A stretch of 64,000 nt of DNA from Zygaena filipendulae (Eukaryota > Arthropoda > Insecta > Lepidoptera > Zygaenidae), in assembly GCA_907165275.2 (NCBI GenBank), contig OU015672.1:1036501-1100500 (forward strand), written 5' to 3'. The position numbers and the translations under genes are program-made. The notes beneath the pieces were generated by a model that did not search any database, was not told the origin of the DNA, and saw only the letters and a program-made list of their open reading frames with translations. This document shows, one piece after another, positions 45,822 through 58,200 of the stretch (positions within the stretch are counted from its first letter, which is position 1; every line of letters begins with the position of its first letter).

Positions 45822-46674
45822 TTTAAAAATAAGTGAGTACTTACCTACTTAGGCTGTTCGATAAAAAAAATCTTATTGACCAACGTCATAGCAAAAAAAT
45901 ATGAAATACCTACTAACCTCAGACGAAATAAGAATACGTTACCTACCTATTAATATGTTACAAAAAAAATACATACAATCGAACATAGAACCTCCTCCTT
46001 TTTGGAAGTCGGTTAAAAAGTAGGTAGATAGGTAAATAGAAAACCTAACTGCGGTATTTGAACACAGTTTAAACATAATATTGTACAATTCGTTAGTAAG
46101 TAGGTACTTATCGTTAGATAATTCTCGAATATATGGAATTTTATCTTAATCACACACTTAAGACTACTAATGGTACTCAGCTTAATGTAGGTACTGAGCT
46201 CTAATGATAAAAAAATATCAACTTACCTACTGATTGCTCATACGCAAAGAACGCTGCGAAAACATCCAAGAAGGAGCACCGTGAAAATGGAAATGGAAAA
46301 ATACTACACGACACTGAGCGAAAAACGGAAACTACTCAAAATGACACATAAAAAAAAAGAAAACAGAAAAAGAAACTTTTTTTTTTAAATTCAAGCATAG
46401 ATAAATCGCTTCGATATTCAAAACGCTTCTGTTTTAAAGCACGTAGAAAATTGAGCGTACATATTTTGAGCGGCAAAATGACGTTACTCCGCGGCAACCT
46501 CGCTCCGCGTTCGGCGACCGACTAGGGAGGGACTATGAAGTATGGATGTCGCACGCAAACCGTATGCGTATAATGCCGCGGATAGAATATTCTGCATTTC
46601 TGCTAGAACCACGACAACATATTAGATAAGGTTAGGTCTGAACTGTGACCACACTATAGTTAAATTAGGACTTT
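45822..46674. other. AT-rich stretch with CpG patch
   Basis: A short AACCGACTTCC-family end at 45970-46016. A CpG-rich patch at 46470-46560 (CTCCGCGGCAACCTCGCTCC) and a 33-codon plus-strand frame starting MEMEKYYTTLSEKRK at about 46292; neither is supported as a gene. Confidence 0.35.
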
Positions 46675-46829
46675 CCAGTGGTTTCACACGCGTTAATTTC
46701 GAAGTTCCCGCGGGAGTTACGGAATAAAAAGTACCCTATGTCCTTTTGTGTACGACTGACAACGTGTATGCAACATTTCATGAAAATCGGACGCACGACC
46801 CGTGGACCCCCCGGTTGAGGTGTTACGGC

Positions 46830-47332
46830 GTGAAAGACATTATTTGAATTTAAAAAACAATTTAAACTGCATTCATAGATATTTAAATAATTATATGGTT
46901 GAACCGGGAATCGAACCCGTTACATGAGAAAAATAATCACCCTGCAGGTTTATCATACCGATCGTGTAACTTCATAAGGATTACTTTTTGGTAAATAACA
47001 TAGTGTCAAAAATAAAAGAAAGACCATGAATTTTAACATTTTTAATACAAATTTTTAGTTGTACTACCTACGGCAATGTCAGCTTTTCATTTTTCTGAAC
47101 AAAATTTCACATCAAATGTCAAAAATTCAAGGTCTTCCTTTTATTTTTGACACTATGTGAAATAGCAAAAAATAATCCTTATGATGAAGTTTTACGATCG
47201 GTATGATAAAACTACAGGGTGATTATTTTTCTCACGTAACGGGTTCGATTCCCGGTTCCACCATGTAATTATTTAAATATCTATGAATGCAGCTTAAATT
47301 GTGTTTTAAATTCAAATAATGTCTTCTTTCAC
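46830..47332. mobile_element. 503-bp palindrome with B-box-like sequences
   Basis: Arms of about 215-220 bp, roughly 88% identical, around a 60-70-bp centre. Each arm has GGGTTCGATTCCCGG facing outward (46904-46919 inverted, 47240-47256). It interrupts a Helitron-like copy (46675-46845) after GGCGTGAAAG. No coding sequence. Confidence 0.68.
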
Positions 47333-48412
47333 TAAAATGTTCCACCTACGCTATTCAAGGTACTTTCCCTCCATGTGGCATATCCGTGGGACGTCCTGAT
47401 GTAGGTATTTCATAAAAACCGTACTTACCTATATACTTATCTAATTCGTGGAAGATTATTTACCGGTTATTTAATTACTGTTTGTACACTGCACAGCACA
47501 TCCGATGATAGAGCCGGAAGATGGGAGCTCCCCATCAAGTTGGAGCTCGTTTGATTGGTAGATATTGGACTCTGGCACATGATTTCTTTTTAGTTCAGTT
47601 TACTCCTAAAAAGTGGTTTTAGGTTATCTGTTAATGACTAAATAAGGTCGTGGATTAATTAAAAAAAAAACATAACTACGGCGAATTAATTTTTATTAAT
47701 TTATTATAATTATTATTGTTTGAATTTAATTAGTCTCTAAATTGGGACAGGTAATCTTTTTTTACAATTTTATAATAAAATGTAACAATTATTATATCTA
47801 TTTATAATTAAGTAATATATTACAAACGTGATACGTATTCATTGTTAGATTTTATTAAATAATTCGATATGTTCCTAGTAATTAAGTGTTGGTTGAAAAA
47901 TTTGACAAGTTATAGCTTTATCATTCCATATTACATAATTTTAACGACTTTATAATCACAATAGTATTTTATGAGAATTTAAAAACAAATTATTTTTAAT
48001 GTGCATCGAGTTTTTATTACCTACGTAAATCACACAAGCAATTAAACCGGTAAATGTAAATAAATAATAATAATAATACAACTATAATGTGTGATATACC
48101 TATATGTAATTATGCACCTGATTATCTAAATACTTTTAAGTTAGTCGTTAAATTAAACCGGACGTTTCGATACCATGGTATTTCATGTTAACGTGTAATT
48201 AATAATAATATGTACTTATAGAAAACCCCGATAAATTGCGGAGAAAACGAAAAGAGATACTTCGCAATTGTAATTTACATTTGTTTACCTTTAGATATCA
48301 ATATGATCCATATAGGCGCATCGGTGACAGTAATATGAAAGAAAGGGGCACGTGAAACCTTGTGTATCAATTATACATTTACTTCGATAACAAAAGAGCA
48401 ACGTGCAGTTAC
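47333..48412. other. AT-rich stretch
   Basis: RTE-like remnant at 47508 (GATGATAGAGCCGGAAGATG). On the minus strand, ACATCAG/GACGTCCC at about 47400 could be an acceptor, but no exon is supported. Confidence 0.35.
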
Positions 48413-48542
48413 CTGAGATCGTCCCGTGGTCTCACCAAGTTGGCTTGATGCTTCTCCTCGGCGCGCCCCTGGTAATCCTCAGAACCACAGTTGAGGCAAG
48501 CCAGTTCCCAACAATTACAAGCTTCTGCACGTGTGTAATGGA
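48413..48542 (-). CDS. candidate isolated coding exon, cysteine-rich
   Basis: 130 nt flanked by acceptor attatacag and donor CTCAG/GTAACT. In phase 1 it is fully open and reads HYTRAEACNCWELACLNCG then SEDYQGRAEEKHQANLVRPR. It is about 50% GC within DNA of roughly 30% GC. It joins none of the hig exons in frame: the hig donor at the stop is in phase 2, which would hit a stop here. It may belong to another minus-strand gene or to unannotated coding sequence. I do not recognise the family. The polypyrimidine tract is weak. Confidence 0.4.
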
Positions 48543-48890
48543 CTGTATAATTTTATATACGCGATACGAGCAATTTTCAAACACACACGTTCGTACCCGC
48601 TGATTCTAAATTCAAAAGAGATCATTCGTTGTTACGTCATTTGCCTAGTTGATAGTTACGTTCCGTAACACGAACTTTTCTAATACAAAGATTGTACACC
48701 TTGCATGATTCGTTTATTAAAGAAAATGGAGCGTGCAAGACACAGGCAAACCGACGGATCATACTTATGTAAATCAACGCCCCTCAGCAGGTACTGTCAC
48801 CGATTTCCAGAAAGAATATTTCTTAAGGTTATTTCTGTGATTTATCATGTAGTACCTACTTTTCTCTATGTATAATAATACTAGCTGTCC

Positions 48891-49149
48891 CCCGCGATTT
48901 CATCCGCGGTAATTTCGGAGTTCCCGCGGAGGTTGCGGGAAAAAGTACTCTATGTCCTTCTTTGTACCCCGACAGTAGTTTACGGTGATTAGCTGTTCCC
49001 CGCATTAGTGCCGGAGTTCCCGCGTTAATTCCGGGATAAAAACTATCCTATCTTTTAAGTTAAACCATTTCATAAAAAAAATTATCAAAATCCGTTCAGT
49101 AGTTTCGGAGTCCTTCGCGGACAAACAACGTGACACGTACATATTAAGA
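48891..49149 (-). mobile_element. two Helitron-like units in tandem
   Basis: CTAG at 48891-48894 with GCGATTTCATCCGCGG. The second unit starts near 48988 (TAGCTGTTCCCCGC) and ends GACAAACAACGTGACACGT, as at 35430. Confidence 0.65.
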
Positions 49150-50949
49150 TTTTTATTTATTACATAAAGGCATGAATTATCGAGAGCTTGAATATACAAT
49201 TACATATTGGTATTCTCTCGTTTAAAATTGCACAGTTTAATTATGCTTTTTTGAGATACTTTGTGTGTAACATTCGCACCTGATATTATACAGGGTGGAA
49301 AAAAAGCGTTCAGTGCAGGGAAAGTACTCAAAGAGAATAATTATCTAAATAAATTCCAACACTTTGGGTTCAACGGTTGAACTACTTCTTTTATTCTGTA
49401 CTAATATTTTCGTTCGTGCTTTTTTTTTGTACTTACTTTCATAAAAAAATATTAATTAGTGCATACTTCTCATGTTTAATTGACTGTGGTCTGCGACCGA
49501 AATAAAAAAAAATAATGTACCTACGATAATATAAATACAAACGCCTAATGTATAAAACGTTTGAAATAAAACTTATTTTATAGAATCTATAAAACATAGA
49601 AATTTAACTATGCCGCTGGTCCTCCTAGTTAATAAATAAATAAATAAATATTTATGTTTACTTAGTTACCATTGATACTAAAAATGGCATGCAACCGTAA
49701 AAAAAAAGTTTATGTTAGTTTTGTTTTAGTTTTAGTAACGTACTTTCCCTTTAACTTACGCCTTTTTTATCCTGGTCCGTATACAACGTGTTAATGAATT
49801 AACTGAAAACTAGAAATTAGTTTGCTCAGAATCGACTAGTGAATCGATCGCACTATGTTTTAATATAGGTTATATTTTTTCATTTTTACTAGCCCATGTC
49901 TAAATTATTTATAATACAATATTTGGCGCGTACGCCGCCCGCAGCAAAAAAATTCGAACCGGTAGGCGCGGGCGAAGCGCTTGGAATTTCGTAGATAGAT
50001 CACCTCCAAACTAATGTTGAATAACTTTTAAAGTACAAATTTTTTTGACATAAAATATATTTTAATCATATTGTTGTTTATTTTTTTAAATGGGGTGTAT
50101 CAGATTTTCAGTTAATTCATTAAGACGTTGTATAAGGTATGTAAATAGCGATCGAAACCGATTTCGTTGTTTTTTTTTATCATTAATGACCACAAGTTAT
50201 TTATTCATTAATAATTATTGTATTTAAAGTTACCTATTTAACATTTTTTTTTGTATGTATTATAGTTACTTAGGTGAATCACTGCGCCACAGAATACCGC
50301 TCTAGAATGTTAAAATCAACATTATCTCTTTAACACGTTTCAAATGCTTTTATGGATTTACCTAATTTCCCGCATTATACTAGCCGCATATACATAAATA
50401 TTCTAGGAGTTTATGCCAGTTTCTTTAAGAAATATTCTAGCTTATCTTATAGTAGTTATATTTCCATTTATTTACAATTTAAAACGTAGTTAATTCTATA
50501 TATTTTTAATTTAATAAACATTAAAATTTTATATAAACTTAAAATATTAAAACTTAAGTAATAACGTATATTTTTAAAATCGAATAAACGGTATATTAAT
50601 ATATTTTTTAAATAAAAATTAAAAATTAACAACACACAACACAACACAATGCCCCGTCTACTTTTCCGCACACACTACTAACTCTATTTTAATAAAAACC
50701 TACTTAAAATATTTAACAGTCTTTAAAATCCGAAAAAAAACACATCTAACTGTAGAATATAATCATAGTATTAGATACATAGTATATTTTATTATTTTAT
50801 ATTTTTATACGGAAAGATTGTTACAGAAAGGTGTAGTAATATTTCAAGATTACGCTCTCGTATTTGTCCACAACTATTCAACATTAGACATTAATAAAGG
50901 AATCGATACGTTCAAATAAACCGCCCCACAATGTAGTCGATTAATTATC
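49150..50949. other. very AT-rich stretch downstream of hig
   Basis: Largely free of the common repeats. May include distal 3'UTR of hig, but no poly(A) site can be fixed. Short GC-rich piece at 49925-49980 (GGCGCGTACGCCGCCCGC). Confidence 0.35.
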
Positions 50950-51199
50950 TATATATATATACCTATATATCTATGTATATAAAATCATTTGTCCTGAACG
51001 ACTGATGGATCAACGCATAGCCCGAACCGATCGTAGAGACCTGGAACTTGGAGGTTGTGTTCTTTGTATGACTTAGGCATCCAATAAGAAAGGATTTTTA
51101 AAAATTCAATCCCTAAGGGGATGAAAAGGGGTTGAAAAGTTGGTATGGAATAATTCCGCGGAAACTTCGAAATTATCGCGGGTGAAACCGCGCGGGACT
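50950..51199 (+). mobile_element. Helitron-like element, third subfamily
   Basis: GTCCTGAACGACTGATGGAT, CCTAAGGGGATGAAAAGGGG and the end CGCGGGTGAAACCGCGCGGG-ACTTAT; CTAG not preserved. Confidence 0.6.
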
Positions 51200-51948
51200 T
51201 ATATTAACTTGTCTCTGCACCTCAATAGCGACAAATTGTATTGAACTATCTAATCTTGCTGTCGATGAGATATATTTGTTTCGATAAGGGAATAGTAGTT
51301 TTTTTAATTGGTTATGAAAAAAATAAAGGTTTTTAACTAAATACTAATGTCAAATTATTGTACACGATCGAGCAAAAACGATTTTCAAATATGGCTACAT
51401 CTTTTTGTAACATCCTGTAGACCTCTGACCTGAATGCACGTAATATGTATACATTACTATGATTATGTAGTCTCTCCCTAAGGTCTATCAAATCTTATGT
51501 GATCTTTGGATTTTAAGATAAAATTATTAAAACCATGAAACTAAATTAATCCGGAAAAATCTGATGTTATCCGATCATCTTTCAGTGTTAAGAATGAAGG
51601 AAAAAGTTTGACCAGCGTTAATTACGTTACAATAATAATTTTCAGTAGCCAATTTGCAGGGAATGAAATATTTTCAATTTATAATGCTATACATATAAGG
51701 CTGCAACTGCATTTGGTTTCCGCCAAAACTAGTCAAAAGGATCAAATACTCGTTTCAAAAGATGTTTTATACTAACTATTTGAAGGGTAATTAGTCTGGT
51801 TTGAAGAGTTCCTTGCGATGAAGGTACAAGCATGTGAGTAAAATTCATCCATGTATATACGTATGTATACTCGTATTAGCAAGAATTCTGGTATCTGTCG
51901 AAAATTATTAGGTACTCAAAATGAAATACTTTCGAATGAAATTGGAAA
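51200..51948 (-). other. hig 3' flank, presumed 3'UTR
   Basis: Directly downstream of the hig stop. Non-coding, AT-rich, no repeat recognised. Part of it should be 3'UTR. Confidence 0.45.
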
Positions 51949-52243
51949 TTACCTCTCCGTGCCTCGTTTGAAGAAGCGACTCACTCTAGACACCCTATTC
52001 CTGTAACTATCAATAGGTGATCTCCAAAATAGCCTATTAGTAGACACACGCGTGATGGCTGCCTTGTAGCTTTCCGGTGACAAAATGGCGGGCGTGTCAC
52101 GCATCCTCAAAATGTCCGTCGGCAAGATGGCGGTGTCAGACAACATGGCGTCCACGTCACCAGTAAACCGCGCGACGGAATCCACTGCTGTGTAATTGGT
52201 TATTGGTGTGCATAGCGGTATCGCGTTCGACCATTTTCTGTTC
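51949..52243 (-). CDS. hig: hig last exon: end of CCP14, C-terminal tail and stop
   Basis: Starts NRKWSNAIPLC, closing the last CCP domain. It then runs about 85 residues with no cysteine or recognisable domain, rich in Arg, Ser and Thr (RNRVSRVSRFFKRGTER), to a TAA stop. The sequence over the stop, GAGAG/GTAATT, also fits a splice donor, so an isoform without this stop is possible. No poly(A) site could be assigned. Confidence 0.8.
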
Positions 52244-55200
52244 CTGTTGAGAATTTGGATGATCATCAGAATGACAATGTTTTTTTAGGTTAATATTGCC
52301 ACAATCTCAGCTGATACTGTGGGATTTGTCTCCATGTTGCGGTAAAAAGATTGCACTATCGATACTTACTTTAAACACCTCAGCATAGGAGCTCCTTTCA
52401 ACCTGTACCCAGGTTCACAGGTGAACGTGACTGTCTCGCCAATTTTATAGTAAAACTTCACTGATGACATTCGACCAGATATCGTGGTACCAGGGTACGT
52501 GCATGCTTGAGCGCCTGTGAACAGTTTAAAGGAATATGTGCAGAAATCAGGTAGGCACAATATGCAGGACAATGTTGAAAAGTCTGGTCAGTCAATAATT
52601 CTAGCTGTAACAAAGTTGAACAGTTTCGTTCAAGTTTATTTGTTGCTAACTTAACTCGGAATTGTTTTTTCCAGTCAATTATTTACTTTAAAAAGACGTA
52701 CATGTAGGTGGCTTGTCACTCCATCTCCCGCTGTCCTGGCAGACCAGTATCGGTCTCCCATGCAGCGTGTGCTCAGGGTTGCAGTGAAACTGCAGCACAT
52801 CCCCAGCTCTGTAAGGTGCTCGGCCCAGGACGTAGCCTGATGCGGGTGGTGGAAGTGCTGGGCAGGATACCTCTGTGTAACATAAACTTAGGATGATAAG
52901 GGTTCCTCACGTTTTAGGTAGGGCTGCCAAATCGTATTAATGTGGTGTATAACGTTGGTCCTACACCGCAAACTTTACAAGTTAAATGTTTTAATGCGAA
53001 TCTTCGGTTACGGATTTGGATTGAGACTTATAACCATTTAATCTCTTTCTTATTATTGTTGAAAATGTAAGTTTTTCTCCCTTCAAGTAAGCTGCAGATG
53101 TTATACCAAACAGCAAAATCTACAAACCTCTGCAAACCGGGAACGGCCTGGCCCAGTCGGCGGCTGGTAGACACACCGTCTCGCTTGGCCCAGTCAAGGC
53201 CCACCCCGACGGGCACGAGAACGCAGCCCGTCCCCCCACTCCGCGCGACACCACCGCCACGCGGGGCCTTCTTTCGCCTTCCCCGAGTTGTGTGTCATGA
53301 ATTACATCACCACACTCTACACCTGAATCGGGTAAAAAGCTAGTCACTTTATCGTGATCGACATAGGTACTTACGTCTTCAAACGTCATAGGTATATTTC
53401 GCTGAACGAAATACTAAAGTCCTGTATCTGACGAAATTATATCTCTCATGAAAATCTCTGGACTAGTTAAAGGGCTTCTAGACTTACTCTCACAGACAGG
53501 TAAGGGTGCACTCCAATTGCCAGAAGCCCTGCAGATCAGGGTGTGAGCTCCTAAAAGGGCGTTGCCATTGGCACAGGAGAACTTTATTTCGGTGCCAAGC
53601 TGGGTGTCGTGGTCGCTGGCAACCAACCCGCGTCTAATGGGCAGCGGAGGACAGTGGACATCTGTGGAAATGTATGCGCGAAATGGTTTTCTGAGAATGG
53701 CTGAGATTTACCGATGGACAGACGACAGAGAGAATGTTAAATGAAACAGTGTAGGTAAATTAAAAACAAAAAGTTTTTTATAATATACCTGTATATTTTT
53801 TATAAGGGTTAACTTCCGGGGCCTAGAGGTATCGTACGCATTTGGTTTAGATCAGATACACAATTTTAATACGCAATATACTTACCTTGCAAAAATTATT
53901 ATTCTACTTTGAAAGATCGGACTGACCGAAATTCTATCTAGCTGTTCCCCGTAGTCTAATCCACGGTAATTTCTGAGTTCCCGCGGGAATTTCGGAATAA
54001 AAAGTACGCTATGACACTCAGGAACACTGCAGCATTATACTGGTAAAAAAAAAATAAAAATCAGTTCAGTAGATCCAGATAATACCGGATACAACCTCAC
54101 AAACACACATACTTTACCGCTTTTTTATAATATTAGTATAGATGTCAAATGTTCCAACCTAACTGATTGGCTTGCAAAGAGAAGTGCACTCGTATTACCT
54201 TCGACGATAATCTCTACTTGATGATTTTGTCTAGCTGGAGTTTCACATCTGTATATGCCAGAGTCCTCCTTCACTGCACCCATTATGCTCAGTCTGTACT
54301 CCAGCTGACTGTCGCGGCCGGGATCCGTGGTCCAACCTTCTGCGTATTTTTTCTCAACTCTAAAAATTCAAGATGAAAACTTAGACGAAACTCTTATTTA
54401 TCTTATCAGCCGTAATAACTTAAACCTAACGACCCATGCTAACGACGCAAAATTAAAATGTTACAAAATTTTTAAAACTTATGAACGGTTAGTTTAACAT
54501 TTGGTTCTTTTTCTTCGACTACGAGTAATATCGTTCGCTTTTCACGTGACTACCACATATTATAAAACCTAATAAAATCATACACTATTACATACACTGA
54601 AAACAATATATTATCTAGCAAATTTCTTCAATACGAGTTATGACTTGTGGTATTGAGGTGTAAGGCTGCCTGTCTACTGGAGTGAAGCGAGGTGGTGGAT
54701 CGGTAAGCGAGGTAAAACCTCACCAATAGATCTTCAGGAGTTTTTTATGCAATTCTATTGGTGGATTTTTACCTCGCTCACCGGTCCGCTACCCCGTTCC
54801 ACTTCAGTGGACAGGCAGCCTAATACCTTACTATCTACGTACTCAGCCGCCTAACGCTCGTTCGCTCAACAATAAACGCATCATACAGCGGTCGTTAGTT
54901 TTTTACGTGACTATCTAAACTTTTCTTTATCTTTCAAATTAAGAAAATCACTTGCCCGGGATAATGATGTGTAACGTTCCACTTGGGGTTGCCGAACCTC
55001 CTCATCCAGAGGCACTCCATGTGCAGCACGGTGCCCGGGTAGACCAGCAGCTTGCCGTCGTTGGTCTGCGCGATCGGTCCGTCCGTGTGCCGGAATAGTA
55101 TCGTCGGTGGCTTCTCCACTGAAAGCAGGTTGGACGGTAATCGGTTTCTCTGATAGGGCAAAGGCATCTGAAGTTACATTTAATATGACAGCAGAGACAC

Positions 55201-58200
55201 AATTGAATTAGAACTTCGGCTACCATAACTCAACAACAGAGTCTCTTTATAGAGATGCGGGGTTTCTTGCTAATTTGCGCAAAAGGAATTAAGACTTACT
55301 GGCGTAGTCATTCTCCTGATTCAGTCCGAGACATGAAGGCTTAGCGCCGTCCCAAGCACCACCGATACATTTCCGTGCCTGCGATCCGGTCATAGCGTAC
55401 TTTCCAATATCACTGCACCTGAAAATATTCAAAACAGTGTGTTAAAAAACGGCTATTAACCAAGAAACAGCAAATAGAAACCAATGTGGATGCAGATAGC
55501 GAATAGTTTGTTTAGTAAATTACACAAAACATGTTATTACTCAATTTTACATTCGTTTTATCCTTTTGTAAAGTAGGTTTGATCTAATTAACTGATACGA
55601 AATTATATGTGTCTAACTAGATAAATCTTAATATAGCACCAACCAGAACTGTTGAATTTATATTTATGTTTTATAATTGAACCGACTTGGATTTTGACTC
55701 GAGAATCAAAGTTGAGAGAAAGTTGAAACTGTCCTAGAAATTATACCTGGATATGATAACCGCTCCAGCCGGCAAGTCAACTGTCTCCGTGACTTCGAGG
55801 TCATTGTAAAACGATACAACATGCGGCTCTTCGTTTTGGAATGTGCAACTGTTATTATTAATCATCTCCTCAGTCTGCGCTTCTAGTTCCTCTACAATGT
55901 AAAACACGTCATTATTATCTAGGTACTTGAAGCGATTATACCTGCTTTGACTTTTGAACCTCGGTCTTTACAAACTTTCCCCCTTCCAAACACAAGGTTT
56001 GAACTAATTGTAACTTCTGTTTTAAAGAGGTTAAAAGAAGGTAAATTCCAAATATAGCAAACTGGTTTTGATTGATTTTTTTACATCATTATTTAAAAAT
56101 CTGGACACAGATAATATAATACTATCTGGATATGAAAAGCATGATATGGTCGGATCGCAACATCCGGCACTAAAACTAGATACGTCTGGTCGGATTTTGG
56201 GATCCGACCATATGCTTTTCATGTCCAGAAATGGTGATTGAATATAGGTATTTTGAAAATATCATGGCACAATAAGGAGACAGCATGCTTCACTCACCAC
56301 AACTAAAGCTCTTCCCAACCCAGTCACCACGCTCGCAAATAACTTTCCAAGTGGTTTTCTCTCCCATAATAGAAGCTATGCATTTGAACGTGATCTCTGT
56401 TCCGTGAGGATAACCCTCGCCTCCAAGAGTCCCGTTCACTTCCTCTCCATCGCGGTAAACGAGTGTCCCTTGAACCCTTAGAAAGAATTCGGTATAACCA
56501 TTAAGAAGTTCATCAAGTTCTCTCATCAAACCTATATGAATTCTTTGTTTCGATTCAAGATTTATTTACAAAATATATTTAACTATGATAATGAAAAATA
56601 TTCGGCACTCTTCATTCCAAATGGAAGCATGCACTATATTGTATTATAAAATTCTGCAACGGAAATTAAGCTTGGCCAAGGCATACAAGCAAATAATGGC
56701 CACACGCGCATGTAATAATCTTGATGTTAAGAATAATAATTACAAAGCCCTGAATTATAAGGATTTTCGATAACGACAGTAAGTAACAATTTAATGTGTA
56801 ATAAAAATCTTAAAGTCATCAATTTGTAATATGAAATCAATAATAATATTATAATGACGATGAAGCTTATTGACAATTTGATGAAGTTTGATAGAAAACA
56901 TGATCAGAAGTAAGATAAAAAGGAAGTTAGAGAAGCAAAAGTCCGAACCTAGAAGGCTCTCACCAGGGCTTCGCATCCCTGAACGCTTGTGTTCGCTTCA
57001 GTCTTTCCAGCCAGCAAATAAGAAACGTAGAGTCTTTGCAAAAACTTTTTTTTTAAGTTCCCATTAACCATCATTTTAGAGATACATAAGGCATTTATCT
57101 GAGACTAAAATGTATTCATTTACTATAGTATATTATGATTAAACATTTTTTTAAGATTATCAATTCAATTAGTCTAATTAGATTCAAAATTGCAATGTGA
57201 ATACATTTTACACAGCACTTGGTGTATTAGTATAAATCACTAGATGATAGCAAAGAAATAAAATCGGAAATAAAATTCTAGTATTAACAATTTAAAGCGC
57301 ATAGAACGTCATTACTTTATTTGATTGGAACAAATGGTACAAAACATAAAGTTAAAAATCCAATGACGATGAATGATCCAAGTGAGTGAGAGAAATATAG
57401 ATGACAATAATAAAAATAAAAACGAAAAAAACACATTAGCTACAATGAAAGCGTTTGATATAATCTAAAACAAGAATTTTCTGCTTAAAGTTTTGATTTA
57501 TGGGGTAACAGAGTTTCAAGGTATAGTTAGTACATTATACGAATAATTTGCAGTTTTTGGGGCATATTTCCACACTGGATTATCATATAAGTTTCATATC
57601 AGTACCTAGCTGGTGGTCCACATTCAGTCACAGCCTTCCCCTGAAGCTCTGGCTCTAGTTCTAAAACATCTTCTTTTACTATATCGGAGCCGCTTTGAAA
57701 TTCTGACGTAGGTCGAGGGCGTGATAGATTTGCTGAAATGAAACATATATTATTTTATACGCAACAATAAAGAAATAAATAGAATTACGTATAATTTTAG
57801 ATTGTGTAGCTTTCAGTTTCTCTGTCTAAACCTCAAACCATGAAGTACTTACCTTGTATAAATACACTGGTAATAAGATTTTATTTAAGGAATTGGACTA
57901 GTAATAATAATGGTCAAATGATTTAAGCAACTAACCCAAAGGTCTACAGAAATCATGAATTGTAGGTTGAAGTCTCCCCAAATGGCAGTTCAGCGTCGCC
58001 GGCGGTGACCTTCCGATCTCACAGGCTATGTTGACTGATGATGCATGAGCCACAGTCAAACCTGCTCTGTAGCCAGCTTCATACGTAGCACCGTTTAGGA
58101 GTGGGAGTTCACAGGGGGCTGCAGATGAAAATTAAGAATGCCAACCGCTAAGATCAAAAATACATCAGCACCATAAAATTGCAACCTTACATATTATAAT

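Noticed and set aside
47180..47262. tRNA gene in the right arm of the 503-bp palindrome (GGGTTCGATTCCCGG..CCACCA)
   Set aside because: A T-arm-like B box is present, but no acceptor, D or anticodon stems can be paired in the upstream 60 bases.
48403..48603. Plus-strand 66-codon frame with a hydrophobic run (VGLMLLLGAPLVIL)
   Set aside because: It is the antisense of the better-supported minus exon, which has splice sites at both ends.
56477..56531. Earlier acceptor (ATAG at about 56531) for hig exon o
   Set aside because: With the phase-2 end of exon n it gives a stop after a few codons; the acceptor at 56476 keeps the frame.
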